64,000 nt of DNA from Clostridia bacterium. GTDB lineage: Bacteria; Bacillota; Clostridia; Lachnospirales; Lachnospiraceae. Below, piece after piece: positions 1 to 8,048 of the stretch (its first letter is position 1; every line of letters begins with the position of its first letter). Both the position numbers and the translations under genes were made by a program. The DNA is taken from assembly GCA_910576205.1 (NCBI GenBank), contig CAJTHL010000001.1, positions 124,001 to 188,000 on the forward strand, given 5' to 3'. Under the pieces are notes generated by a model. It was not told the origin of the DNA. It ran no database searches and worked only from the letters and a program-made list of their open reading frames with translations.

Positions 1-266
1 GTCCTGTTTGCCACCAGCAGGGAAACCGGCGTACCGGTTGTTTTCCCCTCAAAGACACCCGAGAGGATTTCCACCTCGTCCGCTTCCCTGCGGGGCGTGC
101 TGTAGCGGGACTGGCCCGGTTTCCTGCGGTTCAGATACGCCTGGATATCCGCCTCCTCTAAGGGCAGCCCCGCGGGGCAGCCGTCGATCACCACGCCGAT
201 TCCCTTCCCGTGGGATTCCCCCCAGGTGGAAATCACAAACTGACGTCCAAAAATTGAGCCTGCCAT
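1..266 (-). CDS. aroC: Chorismate synthase, N-terminal part (cut by window edge)
   Basis: Chorismate synthase converts 5-enolpyruvylshikimate-3-phosphate to chorismate, the last shared step of aromatic amino acid synthesis, using reduced FMN. About 88 residues are visible. They start MAGSIFG and contain [13 protein letters not shown] and DGCPAGLPL, the family's N-terminal signature, followed by the [16 protein letters not shown] stretch typical of the FMN/substrate site. The start ATG at 266 is preceded by AATAGGAG, which is the 3' border of an intergenic hairpin repeat (281-380). The rest of the gene lies beyond the left edge, so intactness cannot be judged. The identification rests on strongly conserved motifs. 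Confidence 0.93.
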   Translation of the reverse strand, partial: MAGSIFGRQFVISTWGESHGKGIGVVIDGCPAGLPLEEADIQAYLNRRKPGQSRYSTPRREADEVEILSGVFEGKTTGTPVSLLVANR

Positions 267-280
267 AATTCATGTCTCCT

Positions 281-380
281 ATTCAAATTCCACATCCGCC
301 CCTCCGGACAGACACTCTTTCCAACTTCCGCCCGCCATTTCAGACAGACACCGTTTCCAGTTCCACATCCGCCTTTTCAG
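281..380 (-). repeat. Intergenic hairpin repeat, copy 1 (before aroC)
   Basis: Read on the minus strand this holds GGAACTGGAAACGGTGTCTG, a variable middle, then GGGGCGGATGTGGAAT and AATAGGAG, which serves as the aroC ribosome-binding site. A second, more decayed 3' half (GGCGGATGTGGAACT) joins it on the upstream side, so units may be tandem and share the GGAACT border. Similar elements lie at 1752-1794, 12853-12961, 14733-14793, 27976-28037 and 59743-59786. No open reading frame or known element was recognised. Confidence 0.6.
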
Positions 381-407
381 GCGCTCCGGCTTCGCTTCCG
401 CATCGCC

Positions 408-1076
408 TCACAGCCAGTTTTTCTCCGCCAGCTCCCGGGCGAAGCCTGCCAGCTCCCCAAGGCCCAGGACATGTCCCAACTCATGATACTCCTCCATTTT
501 CCCCTCCGGGTCAAGGATATAAATCTCCGGCTGGTTGTAGGCCACCTCCGGGCTTAAATTCTGAATTGCCAGCCTCACGGCCTCCGGGCCTGCCAGGGAC
601 AGGGGAAGATACGCCTGCCTTGGCTGGTTCTGCCCTCTCCGGTAGGTCATGGTCAGAAGCCGCTCCGAGCGGGAAACCGCCACGTACTCCCCTCCCCTTG
701 CCAGGCACAGGCTTTCCATGGTGCGCACCGTGGTGCTGGTGCCCGCCCCCTTATGGATAAAAAACTCCCTTATATATTTCTGATCCACATACACCGGCGC
801 GTCGTCCGGCGCACAAAGAAGAATGGACTGCTTTTTAAAGAATCCCTTTACATAGGGACGAAGCTGCCCGTAAATCTCCTCCGCAGCCTCCCCGCTCTCC
901 TCCAGATGGCAGTAGCTGGGAATCATGGGGATCTGGGGCAGCTTTTCCAGGGAAATCCAGTTAAATCCGTCCGCGTTTTGCCTTTCACTGTCTTTTCCAA
1001 AGAGATTTAAGGGCTTTTCCGGCCGGATAGCCGCCATCTGCCTGTCCAGCAGAAAAATAATACTGTCAAATTTCAA
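408..1076 (-). CDS. Hypothetical protein, possibly actin-fold-like
   Basis: A 222-residue soluble protein of unknown function between thrH and aroC on the same strand. The start is TTG at 1076, with GGAGGG six bases upstream. No signal peptide or membrane segment is seen. The stretch SILLCAPDDAPVYVDQKYIR (about residues 83-102) vaguely recalls the MreB/FtsA pattern in which a 'vPsg' strand precedes a helix and a nucleotide-binding loop, but no phosphate motif is convincing. The codon pattern and ribosome-binding site support a real gene. I do not recognise the family. Confidence 0.68.
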   Translation of the reverse strand: MKFDSIIFLLDRQMAAIRPEKPLNLFGKDSERQNADGFNWISLEKLPQIPMIPSYCHLEESGEAAEEIYGQLRPYVKGFFKKQSILLCAPDDAPVYVDQKYIREFFIHKGAGTSTTVRTMESLCLARGGEYVAVSRSERLLTMTYRRGQNQPRQAYLPLSLAGPEAVRLAIQNLSPEVAYNQPEIYILDPEGKMEEYHELGHVLGLGELAGFARELAEKNWL

Positions 1077-1130
1077 TCTTTTCCCTCCATTTCAGCGCCG
1101 CTGCATCTGTGTTTCAAGACCCTGGGGCTT

Positions 1131-1736
1131 CTACGCCTCCAAAGCGGCCTTAATCCCCTCCATCAACTCCTCAAAAGTCTCAAAAGCCGGGATTTCCGGG
1201 AAATCCGCCTTAATCTTATCCGTACTCCGGAATAAAAATCCCGCCTTCCCGGCCTGGATCATGCCCAGATCGTTGTAGCTGTCCCCGGCCGCAATGGTTT
1301 CAAAGCCGATGGACTGCAGCGCTTTCACCGTATTGAGCTTGGAGTCCTCAATGCGCATGCGGATTCCTGTGATCTCCCCGTCCGGATGCACCTTCAAGGA
1401 ATTGCAGAACAGGGTGGGCCAGCCAAGCTTCTTCATCAAGGGCTTGGCAAACTCAGTAAAAGTATCGCTGATAATAATCACCTGGGTTATAGCCCGCAGC
1501 TGGTCCAGAAACTCCTTCGCCCCGGGAAGCGGGTCAATGGTGGCAATGGTATCCTGAATTTCCTTAAGCCCCAGCCCGTGCTCTCTCAGAATGCCAAGCC
1601 TCCAGTCCATCAGTTTATGGTAATCCGGCTCGTCCCGGGTCGTCCGCTTAAGCTCCGGAATTCCGCTGGCCTTTGCAAAAGCAATCCAGATCTCCGGCAC
1701 AAGTACGCCCTCTAAGTCCAAACAAACAATTTTCAT
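1131..1736 (-). CDS. thrH: Phosphoserine phosphatase / homoserine phosphotransferase ThrH
   Basis: A HAD-superfamily enzyme of about 201 residues, which is the usual ThrH length. ThrH proteins hydrolyse phosphoserine and can move the phosphate to homoserine, linking serine and threonine synthesis. Visible motifs are the N-terminal CLDLEGVLVPEIWIAFA with the nucleophilic Asp, IIISDTF (motif II), and AAGDSYNDLGM with the acidic metal-binding pair. The start is placed at ATG 1736 because GGGAGAG lies directly upstream; an in-frame ATG at 1751 would put that site inside the gene. A hairpin-repeat copy lies just upstream. ThrH is distinguished from SerB by the short length and the LDLEGVLVPE opening. 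Confidence 0.88.
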   Translation of the reverse strand: MKIVCLDLEGVLVPEIWIAFAKASGIPELKRTTRDEPDYHKLMDWRLGILREHGLGLKEIQDTIATIDPLPGAKEFLDQLRAITQVIIISDTFTEFAKPLMKKLGWPTLFCNSLKVHPDGEITGIRMRIEDSKLNTVKALQSIGFETIAAGDSYNDLGMIQAGKAGFLFRSTDKIKADFPEIPAFETFEELMEGIKAALEA

Positions 1737-1751
1737 TTTTTTCTCTCCCAT

Positions 1752-1794
1752 CCAAGTACCGCATCCGCCCTTTCCGGCAGATGCTTTTTACGGC
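1752..1794 (-). repeat. Intergenic hairpin repeat, copy 2 (before thrH)
   Basis: On the minus strand: AAAAAGCATCTGCCGG, a short loop, then GGGCGGATGCGGTACTTGGA and GGGAGAG, the thrH ribosome-binding site. The 5' GGAACT border is degenerate. The arms GCATCTGCC and GGGCGGATGC pair with one G-T wobble. It belongs to the same family as the copy before aroC. Confidence 0.5.
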
Positions 1795-1903
1795 TCTTAT
1801 CCGCATCTTCCCCCCGGAATCCTCCAGGGATTTCCTTCTATTATAATAACCATCACACGTTTTGTAAATATCCTTTTATCCACGGAGAAACCCCGGGCAG
1901 TTA

Positions 1904-1933
1904 TTGACAACTTACCGCCGGTTATCCTATAAT
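1904..1933 (+). promoter_or_regulatory. Sigma-A type promoter for the chemoreceptor gene
   Basis: TTGACA (1904-1909) and TATAAT (1928-1933), both exact consensus, are separated by 18 bases. They lie about 55 bases before the chemoreceptor start at 1989. They probably drive that gene and the PHP gene behind it. Confidence 0.8.
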
Positions 1934-1988
1934 GATACTGACCTAAACGGGTCGGGATTCATACTATACAAAATGGGAGTGTGTTGAA

Positions 1989-3962
1989 ATGAACAGTATC
2001 CGAAAGAAAATCACAGTCTGTCTGATTGCAACGGTCTTTATCGCCCTGCTTGTGGTGGGCCTCTCCAGCATTGCGCTGAATTACAGAAGTACCCTGGCCA
2101 CGGTAGAACAGATGATGAGCGAAACCGCCGTCCTGGCCGGAGAGCGAATTGAACAGGAACTGGGCGCCTATAGAAATGTGGCTATGGATACAGGCTGTAT
2201 CCCCCAGCTGTCTGATAAAACTGTGCCGGTGGAAGAAAAGCGCGCCATTATAGACGAGCGGGTGCGCGTGCATGGTTTTCAGCGTGGCAATATCGTTGGC
2301 GCAGACGGAATCAGCATATTTGACGGAAATGATTACTCTGACCGGGAATACGTGCGCCAGGCCATGGCAGGAAACGTGTATGTGTCTGAACCGCTGGTAA
2401 GTAAGATTACCGGGGAACTTTCCATTATGGTGGCGGCTCCCCTTTATGAGGGTGGAAAACAAGGCTCCGACATTGTAGGCGTCATCTATTTTGTGCCCCC
2501 GGAAACATTTCTCAACGATATCGTCTCCTCCATCAAAGTAAGCGCAAGCAGCCATGCCTATATGATTAATAAGTCTGGAGACACCATCGCAGACACTACC
2601 CTGGAGACCATTACCACCCAGAATATAGAGACGGAAGCCAAGAGCGACCCGTCCCTTGCGGAGCTGGCGGCCATACATGAAGCCATGCGTCAGGGACGCG
2701 AAGGCTTTGACAGCTTCCATGATTCCGACGGTCCCCGCTTTGCGGCTTATGCGCCAGTGGGCGGCACGGACGGCTGGAGTGTGGCTGTCACTGCCATGAA
2801 AAAGGATTATCTGGCCGATACATACTTTGGCATGTTTGCCAACATCGCCGTTATGCTTCTCTCCATCCTGGCTTCTGTATTTGTGGCTCTGAAACTGGCC
2901 AGCAATATCAGCGTACCCATGCGGGCCTGTGCCACACGGATGAAGCTTTTGGTAGAGGGCGATCTGGAGTCCCCTGTGCCCCAGAGCCATGGGCAGGACG
3001 AAACAGCGGAGCTTACCAGATCCACAGCGGAGCTGGTAACGGGCCTTAATACCATTATCCAGGATATCGGCTATCTGCTTACGGAGATGGCCGGAAAGAA
3101 TTTTGACGTCCAGTCTGCCCATCAGGAGGCCTACGTAGGCAGCTTCCGGGGAATTCTGGAATCCATGCGTACCATGAAAGTCCAGTTAAGCGCTACCTTA
3201 AGCCAGATCAATACGGCAGCCGGAGAGGTTTCCGCCGCCAGCGATAATGTCTCCGGCGGAGCCCAGACCTTAAGCCACGGTTCCGTCACCCAGGCGAATT
3301 CCATAGAAAAGCTGGCTGAAACCATCAGCGAAATTTCCTTAAGCGCCAGGCAGACCAGCTCAGCCGCTGAGGAAGCAGGCCGCTTTGTGGAGCAGGCCGG
3401 CGCGCAGCTGAATGCCAGCGTGGAACACGTAGGCGAGCTAAACCATGCCATGGAAAAAATCTTTAACTCTTCCAAGGAAATTTCCGCCATTATTGGCACG
3501 ATTGAAAGCATCGCCTTCCAGACCAACATCCTGGCTCTCAACGCCGCTGTGGAGGCCGCTCGGGCAGGCGCCTCCGGCAAGGGCTTTGCCGTGGTCGCTG
3601 ACGAGGTACGCAATCTGGCGTCTAAATCCGACGAGGCGGCCAAGGCTACCCGGGAATTGATCGAGCATTCCATCGAAGCCACCTCCGAGGGCGGCGAAGC
3701 CGTATCCAGAGTCACCGAGTCACTGGAACGCACCAACACCCTGGCAGGCCATGTATCCGCCCAGATGAATATCGTGGTGGACGCCATAGAGAGACAGACC
3801 TCTGCCATCGGGCAGGTAACCGAGGGCGTAGATCAGATATCTTCCGTGGTGCAGGCAAACAGCGCCACCTCCGAGGAGAGCGCGGCCGTCAGTCAGGAGC
3901 TCTCTGCGGAAGCTGCTACCTTAAAAAGACTGGTAAGCCAGTTCAGCCTTGCAAAAAATTAA
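1989..3962 (+). CDS. Methyl-accepting chemotaxis protein
   Basis: A 657-residue transmembrane chemoreceptor. An N-terminal membrane helix (about residues 9-31) leads to an extracellular Cache-type sensing region (about 35-275). A second helix ([19 protein letters not shown], about 285-305) is followed by a HAMP region and a cytoplasmic signalling coiled coil. The hairpin tip carries [20 protein letters not shown] and then [15 protein letters not shown], the CheA/CheW-binding signature. Alternating Ala/Glu/Ser heptads on both sides fit methylation helices. The ligand is unknown. The start has GGGAG upstream and a consensus promoter at 1904-1933. No other chemotaxis genes are nearby. Confidence 0.95.
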   Translation: MNSIRKKITVCLIATVFIALLVVGLSSIALNYRSTLATVEQMMSETAVLAGERIEQELGAYRNVAMDTGCIPQLSDKTVPVEEKRAIIDERVRVHGFQRGNIVGADGISIFDGNDYSDREYVRQAMAGNVYVSEPLVSKITGELSIMVAAPLYEGGKQGSDIVGVIYFVPPETFLNDIVSSIKVSASSHAYMINKSGDTIADTTLETITTQNIETEAKSDPSLAELAAIHEAMRQGREGFDSFHDSDGPRFAAYAPVGGTDGWSVAVTAMKKDYLADTYFGMFANIAVMLLSILASVFVALKLASNISVPMRACATRMKLLVEGDLESPVPQSHGQDETAELTRSTAELVTGLNTIIQDIGYLLTEMAGKNFDVQSAHQEAYVGSFRGILESMRTMKVQLSATLSQINTAAGEVSAASDNVSGGAQTLSHGSVTQANSIEKLAETISEISLSARQTSSAAEEAGRFVEQAGAQLNASVEHVGELNHAMEKIFNSSKEISAIIGTIESIAFQTNILALNAAVEAARAGASGKGFAVVADEVRNLASKSDEAAKATRELIEHSIEATSEGGEAVSRVTESLERTNTLAGHVSAQMNIVVDAIERQTSAIGQVTEGVDQISSVVQANSATSEESAAVSQELSAEAATLKRLVSQFSLAKN

Positions 3963-3981
3963 CTTCTGAGGTTACACATTT

Positions 3982-4821
3982 ATGGACTATATTGACCTGC
4001 ATGTACATTCCACTGCCTCCGACGGCACCTTTACTCCCAGTGAGCTTGTGGAATACGCCTTAAAAAAAGGACTGAAGGCCTTTGCGCTTACAGACCACGA
4101 CACCATCGACGGCCTCCCGGAAGCGGAGGCTGCCGCTTCTAAGGCCTCCCTGGAGCTGGTTCCCGGCATTGAGTTTTCCACCGAATACCAGGGGCGGGAT
4201 ATCCATATCCTGGGGCTTGATCTGGACTGGCGCAGAAAGGATTTTGACGATTCCCTTACCGCCTTCAAGGAAGCCAGACGTAACCGAAACCGGGAGATGG
4301 CGGATAAACTTCGCCAGCTGGAAAACATGGATATCAGCCTGGAAATGCTGGAGGAACGTTTTCCGGGCGCTGTCATGACAAGAGCGCATTTTGCCAGATA
4401 TCTGCTGGAAAAAGGGTATGTACGGGAAATGCGGGAGGCCTTTGACCGCTATGTAGGCAACGACTGTCCCTGCTTCGTCCCCCGGCACAAGATCACTCCC
4501 ACTGCTGCCATTGATCTGATCCGAAACGCCGGAGGAATCCCTGTCCTGGCACATCCGCTCCTCTATCACATGACTGCGGAGCAGCTGGAAACCCTGGTAA
4601 AAGGCCTTCAGAAGCACGGGCTTAAGGGGCTGGAAGCCATTTACTCCAGCAACCGGGGCTCCGACGAGACCAACATGCGCCGCCTGGCCCGGAAATACGA
4701 CTTGAAAATATCCGGCGGTTCCGATTTCCACGGCTCCATCAAGCCCCATATCGACCTGGGCTGCGGCCGGGGAAGCTTAAAAATCCCCTATGAAGTCTTA
4801 AAAAATCTGCGCAGCCAGTAA
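3982..4821 (+). CDS. PHP-domain metal-dependent phosphoesterase
   Basis: A 279-residue single-domain PHP protein. Members include the 3',5'-nucleoside bisphosphate phosphatase / RNase AM type and other phosphoesterases; the substrate cannot be fixed here. Metal-ligand motifs are clear: DLHVHSTASDGT at the N-terminus, LTDHDTIDG (about residue 38), PGIEFSTEY, VLAHPLLY and GGSDFHGSIKPH near the C-terminus. It starts 19 bases after the chemoreceptor stop and is probably co-transcribed. A terminator hairpin overlaps its stop codon. Confidence 0.9.
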   Translation: MDYIDLHVHSTASDGTFTPSELVEYALKKGLKAFALTDHDTIDGLPEAEAAASKASLELVPGIEFSTEYQGRDIHILGLDLDWRRKDFDDSLTAFKEARRNRNREMADKLRQLENMDISLEMLEERFPGAVMTRAHFARYLLEKGYVREMREAFDRYVGNDCPCFVPRHKITPTAAIDLIRNAGGIPVLAHPLLYHMTAEQLETLVKGLQKHGLKGLEAIYSSNRGSDETNMRRLARKYDLKISGGSDFHGSIKPHIDLGCGRGSLKIPYEVLKNLRSQ

Positions 4822-4844
4822 TGCCACGGCTGCGCATTCTTTTT
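4808..4844 (+). terminator. Rho-independent terminator of the chemoreceptor-PHP unit
   Basis: The arms TGCGCAGCC (4808-4816) and GGCTGCGCA (4828-4836) are perfectly complementary around an 11-base loop and are followed by TTCTTTTT. The left arm overlaps the last codons of the PHP gene. Confidence 0.8.
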
Positions 4845-4869
4845 CCGCTTCCCCATCCCCTGTCCGGGA

Positions 4870-5997
4870 TTATCCCTTTGTCCGCCTAAGGGCCAGCAAT
4901 AAATCCACCATGCGCCCATAGCTCTTTGTCCCCTCCGTCTGGGCGTTTACTTTTAAATATGTATCATTGATCTTATCGGAGGCCTCCGCCACAGGCCCCT
5001 CATAGGCATCCCAGAATATGCTCTGAAGCTTTAAATCCCGCTCCGCCTGCTGACACAGCTCCAGGCGTATCTGCCGGTAAAGCTCCCTGTCCTCCCGGTA
5101 TAGGGCGTTCATACTGTGTACATAGGCCAGCATACTTCCACTGTAGCGAAAATCCGGCTCCTCCGAAGCCCGGCACGCCAGATAAGCCACAAAATTTGCC
5201 TCGTCCTCCCGCATAAAGCCCCTTAAATGGGACAGCTCGTGACAGATGGTGGAGGGCTTATCATAATCCGGTATATCCCGGTTGTAGTTGGCCTCTATCG
5301 TAAAAGGGCTGTAGATACCCTGCAAAAACTGGTAAGACATTGCCCAGCTGTTTCCGATGGCCTTTGCCCTAGGGTAATACCCTGCAAGCTCCGGGTATTC
5401 CGCCGAAGCCGCCTCCATGGCTTTCCTGGCCCGGCCGGAAATATCCCCCAGAGCCAGACAGCCTCCCTCTTCATCCACCAGAATCCGGGACGCCGCCTCG
5501 TTGACCTCCTCCGTAAGCTCCAGGCAGAGAGCCGCAAGCTCCTCCTTTGTGGACTTCTGCATGACAAAGCCCGCCCGTTGGGAAAAGGTTGTGCGGTGAT
5601 AATTGATGCCGCAGTTAAGCGTAAAGAGAAAAAACAGCGCCACCAGAAGCTTACCCACCCATACGGCGCTGTATTCCCAGAATTTTCCAATTCTCCGTTT
5701 TTTCAAGTCAGATGCCACATGCCAGAAAGCTGCTCCCACCCAGACTGACGCCGCCGCAAGCAAAGCCATAAGCAGCGCCTCCGACACAGAAAAGGGAAGC
5801 AGAGAGCACAATCTCCCCACGCTCCCTACCAGAAGGGGATAAATATGTGTGGCATACCATTCCGCGAAGCCCGAAACCATGCGGGCCAGCAGATGAAAAA
5901 GCAGAGTGATGAAAAACAAACCACCCCAAAGAATGATCTGCTCTCTCTTTGAGCGTGGTTTGCACTGTCTTTTATGTCTTATCCCATGTAGTCTCAT
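4870..5997 (-). CDS. DUF3810-family membrane protein with HExxH motif
   Basis: A 375-residue protein with three predicted N-terminal membrane helices (about residues 22-42, 55-75 and 105-125) and a large extracytoplasmic C-terminal part. That part carries CHELSHLRGFMREDEANF (about residue 240). The HELSH plus downstream E (EDEANF) resembles a gluzincin zinc site, so peptidase activity is plausible but unproven. It matches the DUF3810 layout in length and motif. It follows the small coiled-coil gene by 8 bases and probably shares its transcript with that gene and clpX. Confidence 0.82.
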   Translation of the reverse strand: MRLHGIRHKRQCKPRSKREQIILWGGLFFITLLFHLLARMVSGFAEWYATHIYPLLVGSVGRLCSLLPFSVSEALLMALLAAASVWVGAAFWHVASDLKKRRIGKFWEYSAVWVGKLLVALFFLFTLNCGINYHRTTFSQRAGFVMQKSTKEELAALCLELTEEVNEAASRILVDEEGGCLALGDISGRARKAMEAASAEYPELAGYYPRAKAIGNSWAMSYQFLQGIYSPFTIEANYNRDIPDYDKPSTICHELSHLRGFMREDEANFVAYLACRASEEPDFRYSGSMLAYVHSMNALYREDRELYRQIRLELCQQAERDLKLQSIFWDAYEGPVAEASDKINDTYLKVNAQTEGTKSYGRMVDLLLALRRTKG

Positions 5998-6004
5998 GTA
6001 TCTT

Positions 6005-6295
6005 TTATTTCTCTTTCAACTCCTCAATTTCGCCTTTGTACTGGTCAATAAGAATCTCCTCCTGGGCTATGGTCTCGCAGAGGCTGCGCCAGGACTCATC
6101 CACTTCCTTAGTCTCCAGATACTGCTCATAGACTTTCTTTCCGATTTCCCTGTACTCCCGGTTAATCTCCCGCTCCAGCGTGTAAATCTGATTTTTCAGC
6201 CTGACAATGCCGGCCACCTCTCCGGTCTTTTTCTCCACAATCTCAGCGGCCTCTGAAATCTTTCTTCCCAGATCATCCAAAAAATCTGTTCCCAT
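6005..6295 (-). CDS. Small coiled-coil protein, unknown function
   Basis: A 96-residue, highly charged protein predicted to be almost wholly helical (SEAAEIVEKKTGEVAGIV, then LKNQIYTLEREINREYREIG). The start is placed at ATG 6295 because GGAGAGA lies seven bases upstream; an in-frame ATG at 6313 has no such site. It sits between clpX and the DUF3810 gene with very short gaps, suggesting an operon. The composition resembles small zinc-ribbon or coiled-coil stress proteins, but no cysteines are present. Function not recognised. Confidence 0.75.
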   Translation of the reverse strand: MGTDFLDDLGRKISEAAEIVEKKTGEVAGIVRLKNQIYTLEREINREYREIGKKVYEQYLETKEVDESWRSLCETIAQEEILIDQYKGEIEELKEK

Positions 6296-6316
6296 GTCTG
6301 TCTCTCCTTTCACTTT

Positions 6317-7771
6317 TTAGTTTCCAGCCATTGGCAGCGCCTGGACACCCCGCATGGTAATCACCGGCCCGCCCGTATGCTCAATATACTCCCTGGTGAT
6401 GGTCACCTGGCCAATATTGTCGTCCTTGGGGATCTCATACATAATATCCAGCATAAATTCCTCTATAATAGAGCGCAGGGCCCGGGCTCCCGTGTCCTTC
6501 TCCATGGCCTTTTCCGCAATGGCCTCCAGGGCGTCCTCCGAAAATTCCAGCTTTACCTCATCCAGGGCCAGAAGCTTCTGATACTGCTTTAAAATGGCAT
6601 TCCTGGGCTCCTTCAGAATGCGGACCAGCATTTCCTTCGTAAGTCCCTCCAGGGTATATACCACAGGAAGCCGCCCGATAAACTCGGGAATCATGCCAAA
6701 ATTGCGGATATCCTCCACCGTGACTTTTGACAAAAGATTCTGCTCCCGGTCATATTTATCCTTTAAATCCGCCCGGAAGCCAATGGAAGACTGCTTGTTA
6801 AGCCGTTCCTTGATAACGTTCTCCAGCTCCGGAAACGCCCCTCCGCAGATAAACAGGATATTTTTCGTGTTTACCGTTGCCAGAGGCACCATGGCGTTCT
6901 TGCTGTTTGCCCCCACAGGCACCTCCACCTCCGCGCCCTCCAGAAGCTTCAGCATACCCTGCTGCACGGATTCCCCGCTCACGTCCCGGTGATGGGTGTC
7001 CTTCTTCTTGGCGATCTTATCGATCTCATCGATAAAGATAATGCCCCGCTCTGCCTTCTCCACATCATTGTCCGCCGCAGCCAAAAGCTTTGACACCACG
7101 CTCTCAATATCGTCTCCGATATAGCCCGCCTCAGTGAGGGAGGTAGCGTCCGCAATGGCCAGGGGAACATCCAGAAGTCTTGCCAGCGTCTTCACAAGAT
7201 ACGTTTTTCCACAGCCTGTAGGGCCGATCATCAGCATATTGGACTTCTCGATCTCAATCTCGTCCATGGTGTTGGTGGCCACCCGCTTATAGTGGTTGTA
7301 TACCGCCACGGAAATCACCTTTTTGGCGTGCTCCTGCCCGATAATATACTCGTCCAGGCTGGCCTTGATCCTGTGAGGCGCCGGAATGCTACGGATATCC
7401 AGCTCCTTGGGCTTCTCCTCTTCCTTCTGCTTCTTCTTTTTCACCCGCTGCCTCTGGGGAATCATATTCTGCAGATCCGACAGATTCACAAAGCTTATGT
7501 TGGGTATTTTGGAAAAATCCGGTACCCTGGTGTTGTCCAGATTCAGGCCCTGCATGGTATCCATGGTTTTCTGCATGCACTCCGGACAGATACAGACCCC
7601 CTTTGCCAGCCCGATAAGCTTTCCCGCCTTACTCTCCGGCCGGTGGCAGAGGAAGCAGACCTCCTCGTACTCGTCCTGCTCTTCCCTGTCTTCCTCTGTA
7701 TCTGCGTCTGAAGCCTGGCCGGGAGCGTCCTCATCCAGGTCTATAATCTCACGAAAATCTTTGTCGTCCAC
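6317..7771 (-). CDS. clpX: ClpX-type AAA+ unfoldase, N-terminally extended
   Basis: An ATP-dependent unfoldase expected to feed substrates to ClpP. About 35 acidic residues precede a four-cysteine zinc-binding domain (CFLCHRPE, then CICPECM, about residues 38-66). Then come Walker A GPTGCGKT (about 187), Walker B IIFIDEIDKIA (about 247), an IGF loop (SSIGFRADL) and the C-terminal small domain with GARALRSIIEEFM. At 484 residues it is longer than the usual 410-430, because of the acidic leader and an insert after the zinc domain. No clpP lies beside it, so it may be a second ClpX paralogue. The start is GTG at 7771 with AAGGGA upstream. Confidence 0.88.
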   Translation of the reverse strand: MDDKDFREIIDLDEDAPGQASDADTEEDREEQDEYEEVCFLCHRPESKAGKLIGLAKGVCICPECMQKTMDTMQGLNLDNTRVPDFSKIPNISFVNLSDLQNMIPQRQRVKKKKQKEEEKPKELDIRSIPAPHRIKASLDEYIIGQEHAKKVISVAVYNHYKRVATNTMDEIEIEKSNMLMIGPTGCGKTYLVKTLARLLDVPLAIADATSLTEAGYIGDDIESVVSKLLAAADNDVEKAERGIIFIDEIDKIAKKKDTHHRDVSGESVQQGMLKLLEGAEVEVPVGANSKNAMVPLATVNTKNILFICGGAFPELENVIKERLNKQSSIGFRADLKDKYDREQNLLSKVTVEDIRNFGMIPEFIGRLPVVYTLEGLTKEMLVRILKEPRNAILKQYQKLLALDEVKLEFSEDALEAIAEKAMEKDTGARALRSIIEEFMLDIMYEIPKDDNIGQVTITREYIEHTGGPVITMRGVQALPMAGN

Positions 7772-7872
7772 GTTTTTCCCTTCCTTATGTATAATCTTTT
7801 TGGGTATATTACTCTGTGACCCGTTTCATATCCCCACCCGGATTCAGGTAATCCTTACCACCTCATATTTAT

Positions 7873-7961
7873 CAGACTGCCAATATCCAATAAGATATGT
7901 GTTTATTTTAACACAGTCTGGGGAAAAAAAACAGCCCAAAATATATCCATATCCAGGCTGT
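7873..7961 (-). other. Structured segment upstream of clpX
   Basis: On the minus strand an ACAGCC/GGCTGT hairpin (7931-7961) is followed by a run of seven to eight T. Next comes a possible three-way junction: outer arms CAGACTG (7873-7879) and CAGTCTG (7914-7920) enclose a TGTGTT/AACACA stem-loop and a short TATC/GATA stem. It lies 100-190 bases before clpX. It may be a leader structure, or an insulator between clpX and the divergent sirtuin gene. Confidence 0.3.
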
Positions 7962-8048
7962 CGAAAACCATTGTGAATATTGACAAATCCGACAAAAAAT
8001 GGCACACTAGTATTGAGGCAAAAACAAAAATGATGAGGGAGGAACGGC

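Noticed and set aside
49..273. Minus-strand ORF of 74 codons at the left edge
   Set aside because: Another frame of the same strand gives an unmistakable chorismate synthase N-terminus; this one is a shadow.
1077..1130. A hairpin-repeat copy between thrH and the unknown gene
   Set aside because: Only GCATCTG and CCCTGGGG words remain; without a second arm it cannot be called.
1959..3122. 387-codon minus-strand ORF opposite the chemoreceptor
   Set aside because: Composition rich in Cys, His and Arg, no family features, and the plus strand has a complete chemoreceptor with consensus promoter.
7980..8013. TTGACA (7980-7985) plus TAGTAT (8008-8013) as the sirtuin gene promoter
   Set aside because: The spacer is 22 bases, too long for a standard sigma-A promoter; no better pair was found.
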